A DNA stretch of 64,000 bases, from assembly GCF_965237655.1 (NCBI RefSeq), contig NZ_CBDEGB010000002.1, positions 2,294,001 through 2,358,000 on the forward strand. The letters are read 5' to 3'. Shown here piece by piece: positions 8,583 through 16,949 of the stretch; position 1 is the stretch's first letter, and each line of letters opens with the position of its first letter. The notes beneath the pieces were generated by a model, which saw nothing but the letters and a program-made list of their open reading frames with translations, was not told the origin of the DNA and ran no database searches. The stretch is from Poriferisodalis sp965237655 (GTDB taxonomy: Bacteria; Actinomycetota; Acidimicrobiia; Acidimicrobiales; Poriferisodalaceae). The translations under genes and the position numbers were made by a program.

Positions 8583-9347
8583 ATGGCGGATCGGCTGAGC
8601 GGACGAACGGCGCTGGTAACAGGGGCGAGCCGGGGTATCGGCGAGCACTGCGCCCGGGCCTTGGCGGCCGACGGGGCACGGGTCGCGCTGGCCGCACGTG
8701 CGACCGACGATCTCGAGCGGGTCGCCGCCGATCTGCCTCACGATCCGGTGGTGATCTGCAGCGATCTGAGCGAAGTTGGCGCCGCAGCGGAGTTGGCTGC
8801 TGCAGCGGTCGAGGCGCTGGGCGGCATCGATATCCTGGTCAACAACGCCGGCCGGGGCGAACTGCGTGAACCGGGCGGCGATCAGGCCGTGCTGCAGCTG
8901 AACTACCTGGCGCCGCTCGAGACCACTCGGGCACTTGCCCGCCAGATGGGCGAGCGAGGACATGGCTCGGTCATTCACATGTCGTCGATTGCCGGCTCTG
9001 TCGGTGTGAGCGAGCTGCCCACCTACGGGGCCACCAAGGCAGCCTTGGACTCACTCACCCGCTCGCAAGCGGCCACCTACGGCCGCTTCGGCATCCGGGT
9101 GAACGCTGTGGCCCCGGGCCTCATCATCACCGAGATGTGGGAGGCCGGCCGCGAGATCCCCGGCCTTGCCGACGGCCTCGAACGCCATATCGCCCTCGGC
9201 CGCTGGGGCGTGCCCGAAGAGATTGCCGACGTGGTCGCCTTTCTCGCCAGCGATGAGGCCCGCTACATCACCGGCCAGACCATCACCGTCGACGGCGGCT
9301 ACCAAGGCGTCACCGCCTGGGCCAACTACCCCGCGCCCGGCTCGTAA
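8583..9347 (+). CDS. SDR-family NAD(P)-dependent oxidoreductase
   Basis: This is a classical short-chain dehydrogenase of 254 residues. It has the dinucleotide-binding TGASRGIGE motif, DILVNNAG, the catalytic serine in HMSSIAGS, the YGATKAALDSL (Tyr-x-x-x-Lys) active site, and a C-terminal ITGQTITVDGGYQG. The GRWGVPEEIADVVAFLASD segment is typical of FabG-like enzymes. The substrate is unknown. The ATG at 8583 is preferred over an in-frame upstream start because it directly precedes DRLSGRTALVTG, the first strand. It is divergent from the ABC ATPase gene. Confidence 0.9.
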   Translation: MADRLSGRTALVTGASRGIGEHCARALAADGARVALAARATDDLERVAADLPHDPVVICSDLSEVGAAAELAAAAVEALGGIDILVNNAGRGELREPGGDQAVLQLNYLAPLETTRALARQMGERGHGSVIHMSSIAGSVGVSELPTYGATKAALDSLTRSQAATYGRFGIRVNAVAPGLIITEMWEAGREIPGLADGLERHIALGRWGVPEEIADVVAFLASDEARYITGQTITVDGGYQGVTAWANYPAPGS

Positions 9348-9399
9348 GGACAGCGAGCCAGATCACCATCCGTCTCGCTCTCTGCCGCAGGACCGAGTG

Positions 9400-9816
9400 C
9401 TACGGCAAGATCCGAAACGCTCGACGTTTTTCGGGTCCGTAGCGGTACACCCGGTAGTGGGCGTCGAGCGAGAGCGCGTCGGCGATGCCCAGGCGCTCCA
9501 TCAACGCCCAGCTCGTGCGGTCTGTCAGCGAGAATCCTTGGTCGGCGAACTTCGGCACGATCTCTGCCGCTGCCTCCAAGTCACTATCGATAGTGCATTC
9601 GATACGCGGCAGACCGGCCTGAATCTCGCCGACGACCCGGTCCGCTGCGATGTGATGAAACCTCGCGTTCAAGAGGTTCCACAATTCGGTGAGCACATGA
9701 TCACTCGTGACGAGGGAGGACGCATGTTCAACCAAGAGCGAACGCGACACTTCGCAGTTGACATCGCCTTCATTCGCTGCTGCAAACCAGATGCTGGTGT
9801 CAACGAACACCGCCAC
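9400..9816 (-). CDS. vapC: PIN-domain toxin, VapC-like
   Basis: This 138-residue PIN-domain ribonuclease begins MAVFVDTSIWFAAANEGD with the first catalytic aspartate. SDHVLTELWNLLNAR carries the conserved glutamate, and FSLTDRTSWALMERLGI followed by ADALSLDAHYR carries the C-terminal acidic residues. VapC toxins cleave tRNA or rRNA and are held inactive by VapB. Its start lies six bases after the stop of the presumed antitoxin gene, so the two are translated from one message. Confidence 0.9.
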   Translation of the reverse strand: MAVFVDTSIWFAAANEGDVNCEVSRSLLVEHASSLVTSDHVLTELWNLLNARFHHIAADRVVGEIQAGLPRIECTIDSDLEAAAEIVPKFADQGFSLTDRTSWALMERLGIADALSLDAHYRVYRYGPEKRRAFRILP

Positions 9817-9822
9817 CGTGCG

Positions 9823-10071
9823 TCACAGACCCTTGTCAGCGAACTGCTTGTCGATGGCCTCACTGATCATGGCCTGCTTGCCGACGGCGATGTCGGAACC
9901 ACCGCCGTCGAACAGCCCGAAGATAACGGATGGATCCCATGCGGGAGCGTCATCTTCAAGATCTCGCGCAACGAGCCGGCGGATGTACTCAGAGAGCGAG
10001 ATGCCAAGCTCCGCTGCCTTGCGCTTGGCGAGGGCGTGCTGGTTGTCGGACAAGACGATCATGGTGCGCAT
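9823..10071 (-). CDS. vapB: VapB-like antitoxin with ribbon-helix-helix N-terminus
   Basis: The 82-residue protein starts with MRTMIVLSDNQHALAKRKAA and continues ELGISLSEYIRRLVARDLE, a ribbon-helix-helix pattern. A C-terminal tail (GGGSDIAVGKQAMISEAID) would be expected to wrap the toxin. It lies directly upstream of vapC, in the usual order. A perfect 13-base AT-rich palindrome about 30 bases upstream is a plausible site for autorepression. The gene begins only 34 bases after the prmA stop, so read-through from prmA is possible. Confidence 0.85.
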   Translation of the reverse strand: MRTMIVLSDNQHALAKRKAAELGISLSEYIRRLVARDLEDDAPAWDPSVIFGLFDGGGSDIAVGKQAMISEAIDKQFADKGL

Positions 10072-10097
10072 AGTGCCACTTCAGCATATGCGGCAGA

Positions 10098-10110
10098 GCA
10101 TAATTTATGC
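10098..10110. promoter_or_regulatory. Palindromic operator candidate of vapBC
   Basis: The sequence GCATAATTTATGC is a perfect inverted repeat (six-base arms around a central base). It lies about 27 bases upstream of the vapB start and overlaps the prmA stop codon. RHH antitoxins usually bind such palindromes to repress their own operon. Its AT-rich core could also overlap a -10 region. Confidence 0.5.
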
Positions 10111-11001
10111 CGTCAGCCTGCCCGGTCGGCCGCCATTCAGCGAGACCCAGTCGTCAAGCCGGATCGGGTTGGCAAGCTCGACGCCGTGCGGGCGATATGC
10201 CGCTGCGACGGTCGACGCCTGAGCCGCCGAGATGCCGCTCAGCGCAAGATGACCTCCCGGGGCGACGCGTGCTGCGATCTCGTGCGCAAGGTCGATCAGA
10301 ACATCGGCGGTGACGTTGGCGACCACTAGGTCGAATACGCCCAGCTCGGCGTCTCGGGCAGGAGTAACGCTGAAGCTGGCCGTCGCTTCCAGCCCGTTGC
10401 GTCGGGCATTGGCCTGAGCGGCCGCCACGGCCGCCGGCTCGATGTCGATGCCCACCGCTTCGGAAGCACCGAGGCGGACGGCAACCAGTGCCAGCACTCC
10501 GCTGCCGCATCCGACATCGAGTACGCGTTCAGCCCCCGCCACCTGCCGGACCAGCCACTCGGCGAGCAGCCGGGTGGACGGGTGCGTCCCTGCGCCGAAC
10601 GCCCCGCCTGGGTCGATCTCGACGACCACCGGCACATCGGCGTCCGCCCACGGAAAGCAGACCGCCAACTGCTCCCCCACTGACACCGGCCGGTTCCGGT
10701 TGAACCAGCCGACTGCCTGGGCTTCGTCCGGCGGGCCGAGCACAGCGGCATGGCCATCTGCACGCAGCAGCGCCACCACCTCACGGGCGGTCTGATCGTC
10801 GGCCACTCGTACCCGGCTCACCCAACGGCCGCGGCTCCGCAGCTCATGTGAAACGGCCAGCGCAACGGCGCCCAGCACCGGCGGCAGACTCGGCGGGAGC
10901 GGCGCACGGCACCCCAACGGCACCGAGTCGGCAAGCACCACGCACGCGCCGCCGACGCTGACGTCGCCACACCTCAAATTGCGGGGAGACTGCTCACTCA
11001 C
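10105..11001 (-). CDS. prmA: Ribosomal protein L11 methyltransferase PrmA
   Basis: PrmA trimethylates lysines and the N-terminus of ribosomal protein L11 using S-adenosylmethionine. The 298-residue product has the family-specific IDPGGAFGAGTHPSTRL, then SAM motif I VLDVGCGSGVLALVAVRLGA, VGIDIEPAAV, and the NPPY-like VVANVTADVLIDLA. ALSGISAAQ follows. The N-terminal domain is shorter and more divergent than in proteobacterial PrmA. A GTG at 11001 (VSEQSPRNL) is preferred; the frame upstream enters the tmRNA promoter region and is not coding. Confidence 0.88.
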   Translation of the reverse strand: MSEQSPRNLRCGDVSVGGACVVLADSVPLGCRAPLPPSLPPVLGAVALAVSHELRSRGRWVSRVRVADDQTAREVVALLRADGHAAVLGPPDEAQAVGWFNRNRPVSVGEQLAVCFPWADADVPVVVEIDPGGAFGAGTHPSTRLLAEWLVRQVAGAERVLDVGCGSGVLALVAVRLGASEAVGIDIEPAAVAAAQANARRNGLEATASFSVTPARDAELGVFDLVVANVTADVLIDLAHEIAARVAPGGHLALSGISAAQASTVAAAYRPHGVELANPIRLDDWVSLNGGRPGRLTA

Positions 11002-11119
11002 ACCCGCATTGTCGCCACAAGTCAGCGTCCACGCTGCGTTCGGCCTGTCACAGGCGATCGCTAGGGTGGTATGTCGCCGAGGGAGCCATACCAGCGTGGC
11101 TCCCGCAACGACCACCTGG

Positions 11120-11478
11120 GGGTGATCGGTTTCGACTTTGACGGTTGAAGTGAGAGAAGCGAGCCGTGGTCTCCGGATCCACGTTAAAGAGCCGGAAAAA
11201 AATACAAACGCCAACGTCGAACGCGACGATCTGGTGCTCGCAGCCTGACCTCAGGATGTGAGTTCGGCCCGACTGCCCCCGTCCTGCGGGCGTCGGTGCC
11301 ATCATCTGCAGGGCTCGCCCGCCGCCCGTGCCGACGGGGCGGTGGGGACACTCACAGACGGCTAAGGCGACTGCCAGGGTGTCGCTGCCCTCGGTCGCCC
11401 GACAATCGCACAGCGACTGCGCTCGGAGAAGACTCACCGAAACGTTGAAGGACGCGGGTTCGATTCCCGCCACCTCCA
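11120..11478 (+). ncRNA. ssrA: Transfer-messenger RNA (tmRNA)
   Basis: tmRNA with SmpB rescues stalled ribosomes and adds a degradation tag. The 5' end GGGGGTGATCGGTTTCGACT is the standard tmRNA start. Its first seven bases pair with CACCTCC at 11471-11477 (one G-U) to form the acceptor stem. The T-arm is GCGGGTTCGATTCCCGC just before that. The tag reading frame resumes most plausibly at GCC 11210-11212 and reads ANVERDDLVLAA before TGA at 11246-11248, with the A-rich resume region upstream as in other actinobacteria. The CCA end is not encoded. The gene diverges from prmA. No smpB is visible in the window. Confidence 0.95.
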
Positions 11479-11645
11479 CGCCGGGTTGTCGGCCAGTTGG
11501 ATTTGCTTGACTCGGCCAGATCAGAGCGATTTTGGCTGTGTTTTCGGTGTTCTTGCTGCTCATGGACTGAGCTTGAGCGGTTTCAGAGAACGCTGTACAC
11601 GAATCTGGGCTGCGCGCTGATGGGGCGCCCGGGCGTGGGCGCGAC

Positions 11646-11672
11646 GAGGCAGACGGTCGAGCCGTCTGCCTC
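11646..11672. terminator. Strong hairpin, possible bidirectional terminator
   Basis: GAGGCAGACGG and CCGTCTGCCTC form a perfect 11-bp stem around a five-base loop. It lies between the end of tmRNA and the stop of the DDE transposase gene, two convergent units. There is no T-run on either side, so classic intrinsic termination is uncertain. It could instead be part of a transposon end. Confidence 0.4.
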
Positions 11673-13019
11673 TGCTATTGGTGTGAACGGAATTTAGGGT
11701 GGTGCCCGGTCGCGGTTGGCTGGTGCGTCGGCGTGGGGCGGGTCGATGTGTGCGGTCGTGGGGCTGAGTGGTGTGGGAGTGTGGTTCGGTTCGGGGGTGT
11801 TCTCGGACTCGGTGTTTCGTGGCTGGGTTTGCTCGGTTGTCTGCGTCTGAGCTGTTTCGGTCTCAGTGCCGGTCGGGGTTGGGGCGTCCTGTGGTGTCGT
11901 GTCGGTTTCCGCTGCGGTGTCTTGCGTTGTCGCATCGCCTGCTTCGGCTTGTTCGCGGTACTTGCGGGCTTGGCGGATGTTGTGGGCGCATACTGCCGCG
12001 GCTGCGGCGATGAGGTGGGCGATGAAGCCGAATTTCTTGCATGATTCGTCCGCGAGCCCGCTTGTGCGCCTGATTTCTTTGTTGACGTTCTCGACTTGGT
12101 TGCGACGCCCGTAGCTGCGGCGCCAGGCGCGGGTGCCGAATGCGGCGTTCTGGTATCGGTCGAGTTGTTCGAGTTTCATGGTGACGCTTCCGCCGCAGCA
12201 TGTGATCTTTCCTTTGGGGGTCGGGACGAGCGGCACGTCGCGTGCGTTGGTGCTCGCTGTGGCGGCGATCTTGACTCGCTCGTCGTGGACGGGGCAGTTC
12301 ATGCGCTTGCGTCCGTCGTCGTATGTCTGGGTCTCCGTGTACCGGTAGTAGCGGTTGCGAACGGTGTACCAGTCGGCGAGCGCTTCGTCTTTGAGGTTCG
12401 CGGGGGGTTTGCGCATCGAGGCCGGCGTCCATGGGTGCAGGCATGTGCCGCAGTGGAATCGCATCTCGTGACCTTCGATGTTGATGACCTTGTGCCGCTT
12501 GACTTCGGGCTTGCTGTAGTCCATGACGACGTTGATGCCCAGCTTGTGCAGTTCCCGGTTGAATGTGGACGCCTTGTTGGTGTAGGCGCGGTCTGCGATC
12601 ACTTCGCGTATGTGCGGCGCGGCGCTTAGGGCCATTGCGATGGCCTCCAGTCCGGCGATGGCGGGGTTCGTCCCTGCGGGCTGGAGGCACAGCCCCAGCA
12701 CGAAGGGCAGCAGTTCGGGTCCGAAGTCGCCTTTGGCGCGGTCGCCGAAGTAGTGGAATGCCTTGACGGCTACGGCGAGATGGAGGTCGTAGCCGAAGAA
12801 GAATCCCGCTACCGATTTGCCTTTGGCGCTCTTGTGGCCGGGGCGTGCATCGATGTCGCTGTTGCTGCGGATGAGACGGTAGTCGGGCCCGAAGTCGCCG
12901 AGTTCGGTGCCGTAGACCGCGTCTTCGGGCACTGTCTTGGACAGGTCCGGCTCGGGCAGGTCGGGGGTTTCGAGCGATAGGAGGCGGTGCAGGACCAAGG
13001 GGTCGGCTTCTGCTTTCCT

Positions 13020-14368
13020 GGCCCTTCGTCTTTTGTTGGGATGAGGGTGGGTTGAGGGTCCGCTTGTAGGGGTCGAGGCCCTGCTGGGATCGGTGTTTGC
13101 AGACGCCGAACCCTGGAGGGCCTCGATGAAGCGTGATGTTATGTCGGTGCGGTTGTGGCTGCCGCGTGTCGAGGTGCTGGGGGTGGTGGTCGACGCGCCT
13201 GAGCGGCTGGTGGTGCGGGTGCGCTCGACGGTGCGCCGCCCGTGTTGCCCTGATTGCGGGACCCCGAGCGGGAAGGCCCATGACCGCCGGGACCGGGAGA
13301 TCCGCGACCTGGAGGTGTCGGGCCGGCCGGTGGTGCTGGTGTTCGAGCAGCGGCGCATGGTCTGCGAGGTCTGCGGCGGCCGGCGGTTCATGGAGGACCA
13401 CCCGGCGTTCGAGGGCCGTGTCACGGCGCGTCTGGCGCGCCGGCTGGTCAAAGACGCCCGTGCGATGACGGTCAGCTCGGCGGCCCGCCGTCATGGAGTG
13501 GGCTGGAAGCTGGTCAACGCGCTGGTGGTCGCCTATGCAGGTCTGGTCGGCGACCGCCGGCGCCGGCAAAGGTGTCGGGTGCTGCTGGTGGAGGGGACCT
13601 CGATCCGCAAGCGGCACCGCTATGTGACGGTACTGGTGAACGGCGACACCGGCGAGGTGCTCGCCATGGTTCCCCACCGCAGCCAGGCAGCACTGTCAGG
13701 GTTCCTGGCCGCCCAAGGGCACCGATGGTGCCCGGCGGTGAAGGTCGTGGTGTCCGACGGCTCGGCGGCGTACAAAGCAGCGATCGACGCCCAGCTCGGC
13801 CATGCCCGCCACGTCCTGGACCGGTTCCACGTCATCAGATGTTTCCAAGCAGGGCTCACCGCGGTCCGCCGAGACGTCCAGCGCCGCCCCGAAGGCTCCA
13901 AGCCCGCTTTCGACCGCGACGTGTTCCGGGCGAGATTCCTGCTGATGCGCAGACCCGACAAGCTCGACGCCGCCGACCAGGCCCGCCTTGACGCCCTGTT
14001 CGCCGCCCATCCACGGCTCAAAGCAGCCTGGGAAGCGCTCGGCGAGCTGCACCAGCTCTATCTCGCCGACGACCACGACGGCGCGATGGCAGCCCTGGAC
14101 CGGTTCGCGGACATCTACAGCACCGGCCAGATACCCGAGTTCAGCGACACCGTCGACACGTTCCTCGCCTGGCATGCCCAGATCCTCGACTGGCACCACA
14201 CAGGACGGCCCAGCAACGGACGCATCGAGGGAACGAACAACCTGCTCCAAGTCCTGCGACGCCGAGCCCACGGCTTCACCAACTACGCCAACTTCGAAGC
14301 CCGCGGCCTGCTACTAACCTGACCCCGCCGAGCCCAGCAGCCCGAATCCCAAAAAAAGACGAAGGCTC
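13020..14368 (+). mobile_element. ISL3-family insertion sequence with 8-bp target duplication
   Basis: The element is about 1,349 bp. Its imperfect terminal repeats begin GGCCCTTCGTC on the left and, read inwards, GAGCCTTCGTC on the right, extending through a T-rich TTTTGGGA segment. GCTTTCCT flanks it directly on both sides (13012-13019 and 14369-14376). An 8-bp duplication is the hallmark of ISL3 transposition. It lies inside the DDE transposase gene, in the opposite orientation. Confidence 0.9.
13126..14322 (+). CDS. ISL3-family transposase
   Basis: The 398-residue protein has an N-terminal zinc-finger region (RPCCPDCGTPSGKAHDRR and MVCEVCGGRRF) and an HTH segment (MTVSSAARRHGVGWKLV). The DDE catalytic core is VVVSDGSAAYKAAIDA, then LDRFHVIRCFQ, and near the C-terminus SNGRIEGTNNLLQVLRRRA. 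It is complete and probably active. The ATG at 13126 is preceded by GGAGGG. It supplies the transposition activity of the surrounding 1.35-kb element. Confidence 0.95.
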   Translation: MKRDVMSVRLWLPRVEVLGVVVDAPERLVVRVRSTVRRPCCPDCGTPSGKAHDRRDREIRDLEVSGRPVVLVFEQRRMVCEVCGGRRFMEDHPAFEGRVTARLARRLVKDARAMTVSSAARRHGVGWKLVNALVVAYAGLVGDRRRRQRCRVLLVEGTSIRKRHRYVTVLVNGDTGEVLAMVPHRSQAALSGFLAAQGHRWCPAVKVVVSDGSAAYKAAIDAQLGHARHVLDRFHVIRCFQAGLTAVRRDVQRRPEGSKPAFDRDVFRARFLLMRRPDKLDAADQARLDALFAAHPRLKAAWEALGELHQLYLADDHDGAMAALDRFADIYSTGQIPEFSDTVDTFLAWHAQILDWHHTGRPSNGRIEGTNNLLQVLRRRAHGFTNYANFEARGLLLT

Positions 14369-15104
14369 GCTTTCCTGAGGATCTCGGCGTTGATCTCCTC
14401 GTCGTATGCAAGGAGCACTTTTTCGTCGTCGTCTGTATTGTCTTGTGCGTCGGGATGGGTGCCGGTCTGCTTCGTGACCGTCTTCTCTTTGCGGAAGTCC
14501 TTCGAGACCGCCCAGGTCGCGAAGTCGGTTGCGTCCAATGCGAGCGCTGCCACCAGATCGAGATACTCGGTCGGCACCGGGGCGAGCACCAGGCAGCGCA
14601 CGAACCAATTGACGCCGTAGGTGCGCCCATCGTGCTCGAAGCCCCGGGTGAGGACCCGTTCGAGTTTGCGGAGTTGCTTGCGCACCGTGTCGTAGCTGAT
14701 GGGGTTCACCAGCCGGTCCTTCATCTGGACTCTGAGCCTCACGGCCACGTCGGGCGGGAGCCCCGCGAGCACTGCGCTGATGTCCGAGACGCTGTAGCTC
14801 TTTCCTCGCATGGCGCCGAGCACGAGGCAGACCAGCAGCGCTCTCGCTCGAAGCCTCGACGACGGGCCCGGCAGCGCATCGAACGCCTTCTCGATCCGAG
14901 TCGCCAGGTCGAACGCATCGATGACTGCCTCGGCGTCGCGGACGTCTTGATGGCTCGTCAGGATCACGCCGCGGCTCGGGTCCGGATGACGGTCGGGAAG
15001 CCTGCACTTCACGAGGCGGCGCAGGTACTCGTCGGCGCCGATCTGGCTCAGATCGACTTCGAGGGGAGCGTTGCGCGGGCGGGGAAGGAGGAGTGCGAGC
15101 ATCA

Positions 15105-16943
15105 TCATGCGCCCAGCCCCTTGAGCACGGCTTCGTCGTCGTCCATTTCCTCGGCGGCCTGGCGCAGGAGCGCGTCGAGGGTGTCCTTGTGGACTGGTCC
15201 GCAGAATCGGCGCAGCGACCTCAGCGACACGTCGGCTCTGAGCTGCGCGGCGATCCAGGTGACACGGGCACGGCGCAGCGACAGCGACCCCAGTCCCTCG
15301 ACATGCAGCTGCTTGGCGAGGTTCGCTGCTGAGCCGTACACCGACGACGACATGAACCGCTGCCCGCTGGTCTCGCGGACCGCGTCTCGGACGAGTTCGG
15401 TGTAGTCGGCGCGGATCGGCACCCAACGCGGATTTGCCCCAGCGACATGCACTTTGAGGCGGCCGGCGCCCACGGCTGCCACATCGCCGGGACCGAGCGC
15501 TTCTGCCTCGACGCCGGTGAGCCCGCCGCCCAGCGTCGAGCCGACGAGCCATTTCCACTCTGCGTGGTTCTTCGGCCATTCGAGCGCTGCGGCCTGCCGG
15601 AACGAGTCCTCCTCCACGGCGCTGTAGATCTTGGGGGCCTTCACCTTGCCGATGGGTCTGGGCCGCCGCTGTGTGACCGCAGGCGCCACGGCCCGACCGA
15701 CGCGCCAGATCACCGATTGCTTGGTTCGCCGCGTTGACGCCTCGACGCCCTTGAGGTCCGCGGCGACCCAATGGGCGACGGACTCGGCATGGAAGATGTG
15801 ATCGAGATCGAGATTGCCGTCCCTCAAGTAGACGGATGCGGTGAGGTCGGCCACCGGCCGCATCCATGTGCGAGCCGATCTCGCGTTTGGCGGCTCGGCG
15901 GCCTCCACGCAGCTGCGAACAGTCGCCACGATGGCGTGCAGAGCCTTCTGCTTGGACTTCGGCCAGCCTCGGGGAGACCAGGAGTCGATGGCCGTCTTGA
16001 CCGCGGTCGTCCCCGAAGCGAACTCCGCGATGCCCAGCCCTCGGTGCTTCCTGCAAGCGAGGGCCGCGTCGCTGTCGGCGTCGACATAGCCAAGTTCGAC
16101 TGCGCCCTGCATCGCTGCGGACACTGCCCGGCGCCGGCTCTGGGCGGACCGCACGCTCCGGCTCGGCGCCCGCATGCCGTGCACCGGCAAGATCCGGCCT
16201 TCCCAATAGCGGATCAACAGATCAGCTGGAATCTCCTCCCAAGACCTCACCGCGTGGCCGAACAGCCAGCGAAGCCATACCCGCACCCGCGGCTCTCGTT
16301 CTGCGAGAGCGCCCGGCTCGTCCCGGTACTCGGCGCGAAGCCATGAGATGAGCCGCTGCAAGTCCTCCTCGGGAACTTCGCTGCGGTCGGCGAGCGTTCC
16401 GACGAGAATCGCCGGGCTGGTCGTCCGGCTCTGTGCGCATCGCGACGAAGCATCCTTGGGAGCCCTCGCTGCGATTGCTCCGAGAAGCGTGTCGCGGTGT
16501 GCTTGTGTGATCAGTCCCGCCAGGTGCGCTTCGCTCACAATGACCCGAGCCGACGAGCGTCTCTCCGAGACTGTCTTCTTGGCAGGCGCCCGGCATGAGC
16601 CTCCCGCTCGCACCTTCCTGTTGCACCAATCGCCAAGCCATTCGCCTGGGACGTCTTGCCAAGAGCGAGCACCTCGACCGCTGAAATACGTGCTCATGTG
16701 CTCCGCGCGAAGTGACTGTGTCTTCCGGGTCTCAGCCGATGCCGTGTACCGCTGGGCCAGTCGCTCTGATATATATGGGAGCGAAGCCTCAATCGATATG
16801 GACTCGCGCGGCAGAGTCTGAGCTGAACCGTCGATCGCTGTAATCTCGGATGAGGAATCAGTTGTCGGACGCGAAGAAATTAGCCCGGGCAGAAACTTCG
16901 GTTCCTGCTCGCTGATCGGCGTGTCGTGATTCGCGGAAGTCAT
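15105..16943 (-). CDS. Integrase-fold protein lacking the tyrosine-recombinase active site
   Basis: This protein of about 612 residues carries two SAM-like N-terminal segments with a repeated pattern (ARSWQDVPGEWLGDWCNRKV; VRSWEEIPADLLIRYWEGRI) and a C-terminal part resembling a tyrosine-recombinase catalytic domain: STLGGGLTGVEAEALGPGDV, RWVPIRADYTELVRDAV, LSLRRARVTWIAAQL, SLRRFCGPVHKDTLDALL. At the usual catalytic positions, TG-x-R reads TGVE, HxLR reads LSLR, and the final tyrosine position is alanine or leucine, so the protein looks catalytically dead. Its stop overlaps the ATGs of the DDE transposase gene, which suggests one two-gene element. Start taken at 16943 (MTSANHDTP); 16949 is possible. 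Confidence 0.6.
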   Translation of the reverse strand: MTSANHDTPISEQEPKFLPGLISSRPTTDSSSEITAIDGSAQTLPRESISIEASLPYISERLAQRYTASAETRKTQSLRAEHMSTYFSGRGARSWQDVPGEWLGDWCNRKVRAGGSCRAPAKKTVSERRSSARVIVSEAHLAGLITQAHRDTLLGAIAARAPKDASSRCAQSRTTSPAILVGTLADRSEVPEEDLQRLISWLRAEYRDEPGALAEREPRVRVWLRWLFGHAVRSWEEIPADLLIRYWEGRILPVHGMRAPSRSVRSAQSRRRAVSAAMQGAVELGYVDADSDAALACRKHRGLGIAEFASGTTAVKTAIDSWSPRGWPKSKQKALHAIVATVRSCVEAAEPPNARSARTWMRPVADLTASVYLRDGNLDLDHIFHAESVAHWVAADLKGVEASTRRTKQSVIWRVGRAVAPAVTQRRPRPIGKVKAPKIYSAVEEDSFRQAAALEWPKNHAEWKWLVGSTLGGGLTGVEAEALGPGDVAAVGAGRLKVHVAGANPRWVPIRADYTELVRDAVRETSGQRFMSSSVYGSAANLAKQLHVEGLGSLSLRRARVTWIAAQLRADVSLRSLRRFCGPVHKDTLDALLRQAAEEMDDDEAVLKGLGA

Positions 16944-16949
16944 ATGCAT

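Larger units (their letters stand above)
11694..15108 (-). pseudogene. DDE transposase gene split by an ISL3 insertion
   Basis: Two pieces, 14377-15108 (N-terminal) and 11694-13019 (C-terminal), join in frame to a 685-residue protein when the ISL3 element and one 8-bp target copy are removed: ..NAEILRKA + EADPLVLHRLL... The catalytic residues are visible as ALDATDFATWA (first D), REVIADRAYTNKAS (second D) and RNQVENVNKEIRR (E). A cysteine cluster and a Thr/Pro/Glu-rich tail of about 85 residues follow. I cannot assign it to a named IS family. Three ATG codons at 15100-15108 overlap the stop of the upstream integrase-like gene, so translation was probably coupled. The split makes it a pseudogene. 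Confidence 0.85.

Noticed and set aside
11863..13677. 604-residue minus-strand frame
   Set aside because: Runs across the ISL3 border and is Arg/Gln/His-rich; it is a shadow of two real transposase genes.
15130..16206. 5' extension of the DDE transposase frame (frame open 14314-16206)
   Set aside because: It overlaps the integrase-like gene, is Arg/Gly-rich, and the family-like sequence begins at the triple ATG at 15100-15108.
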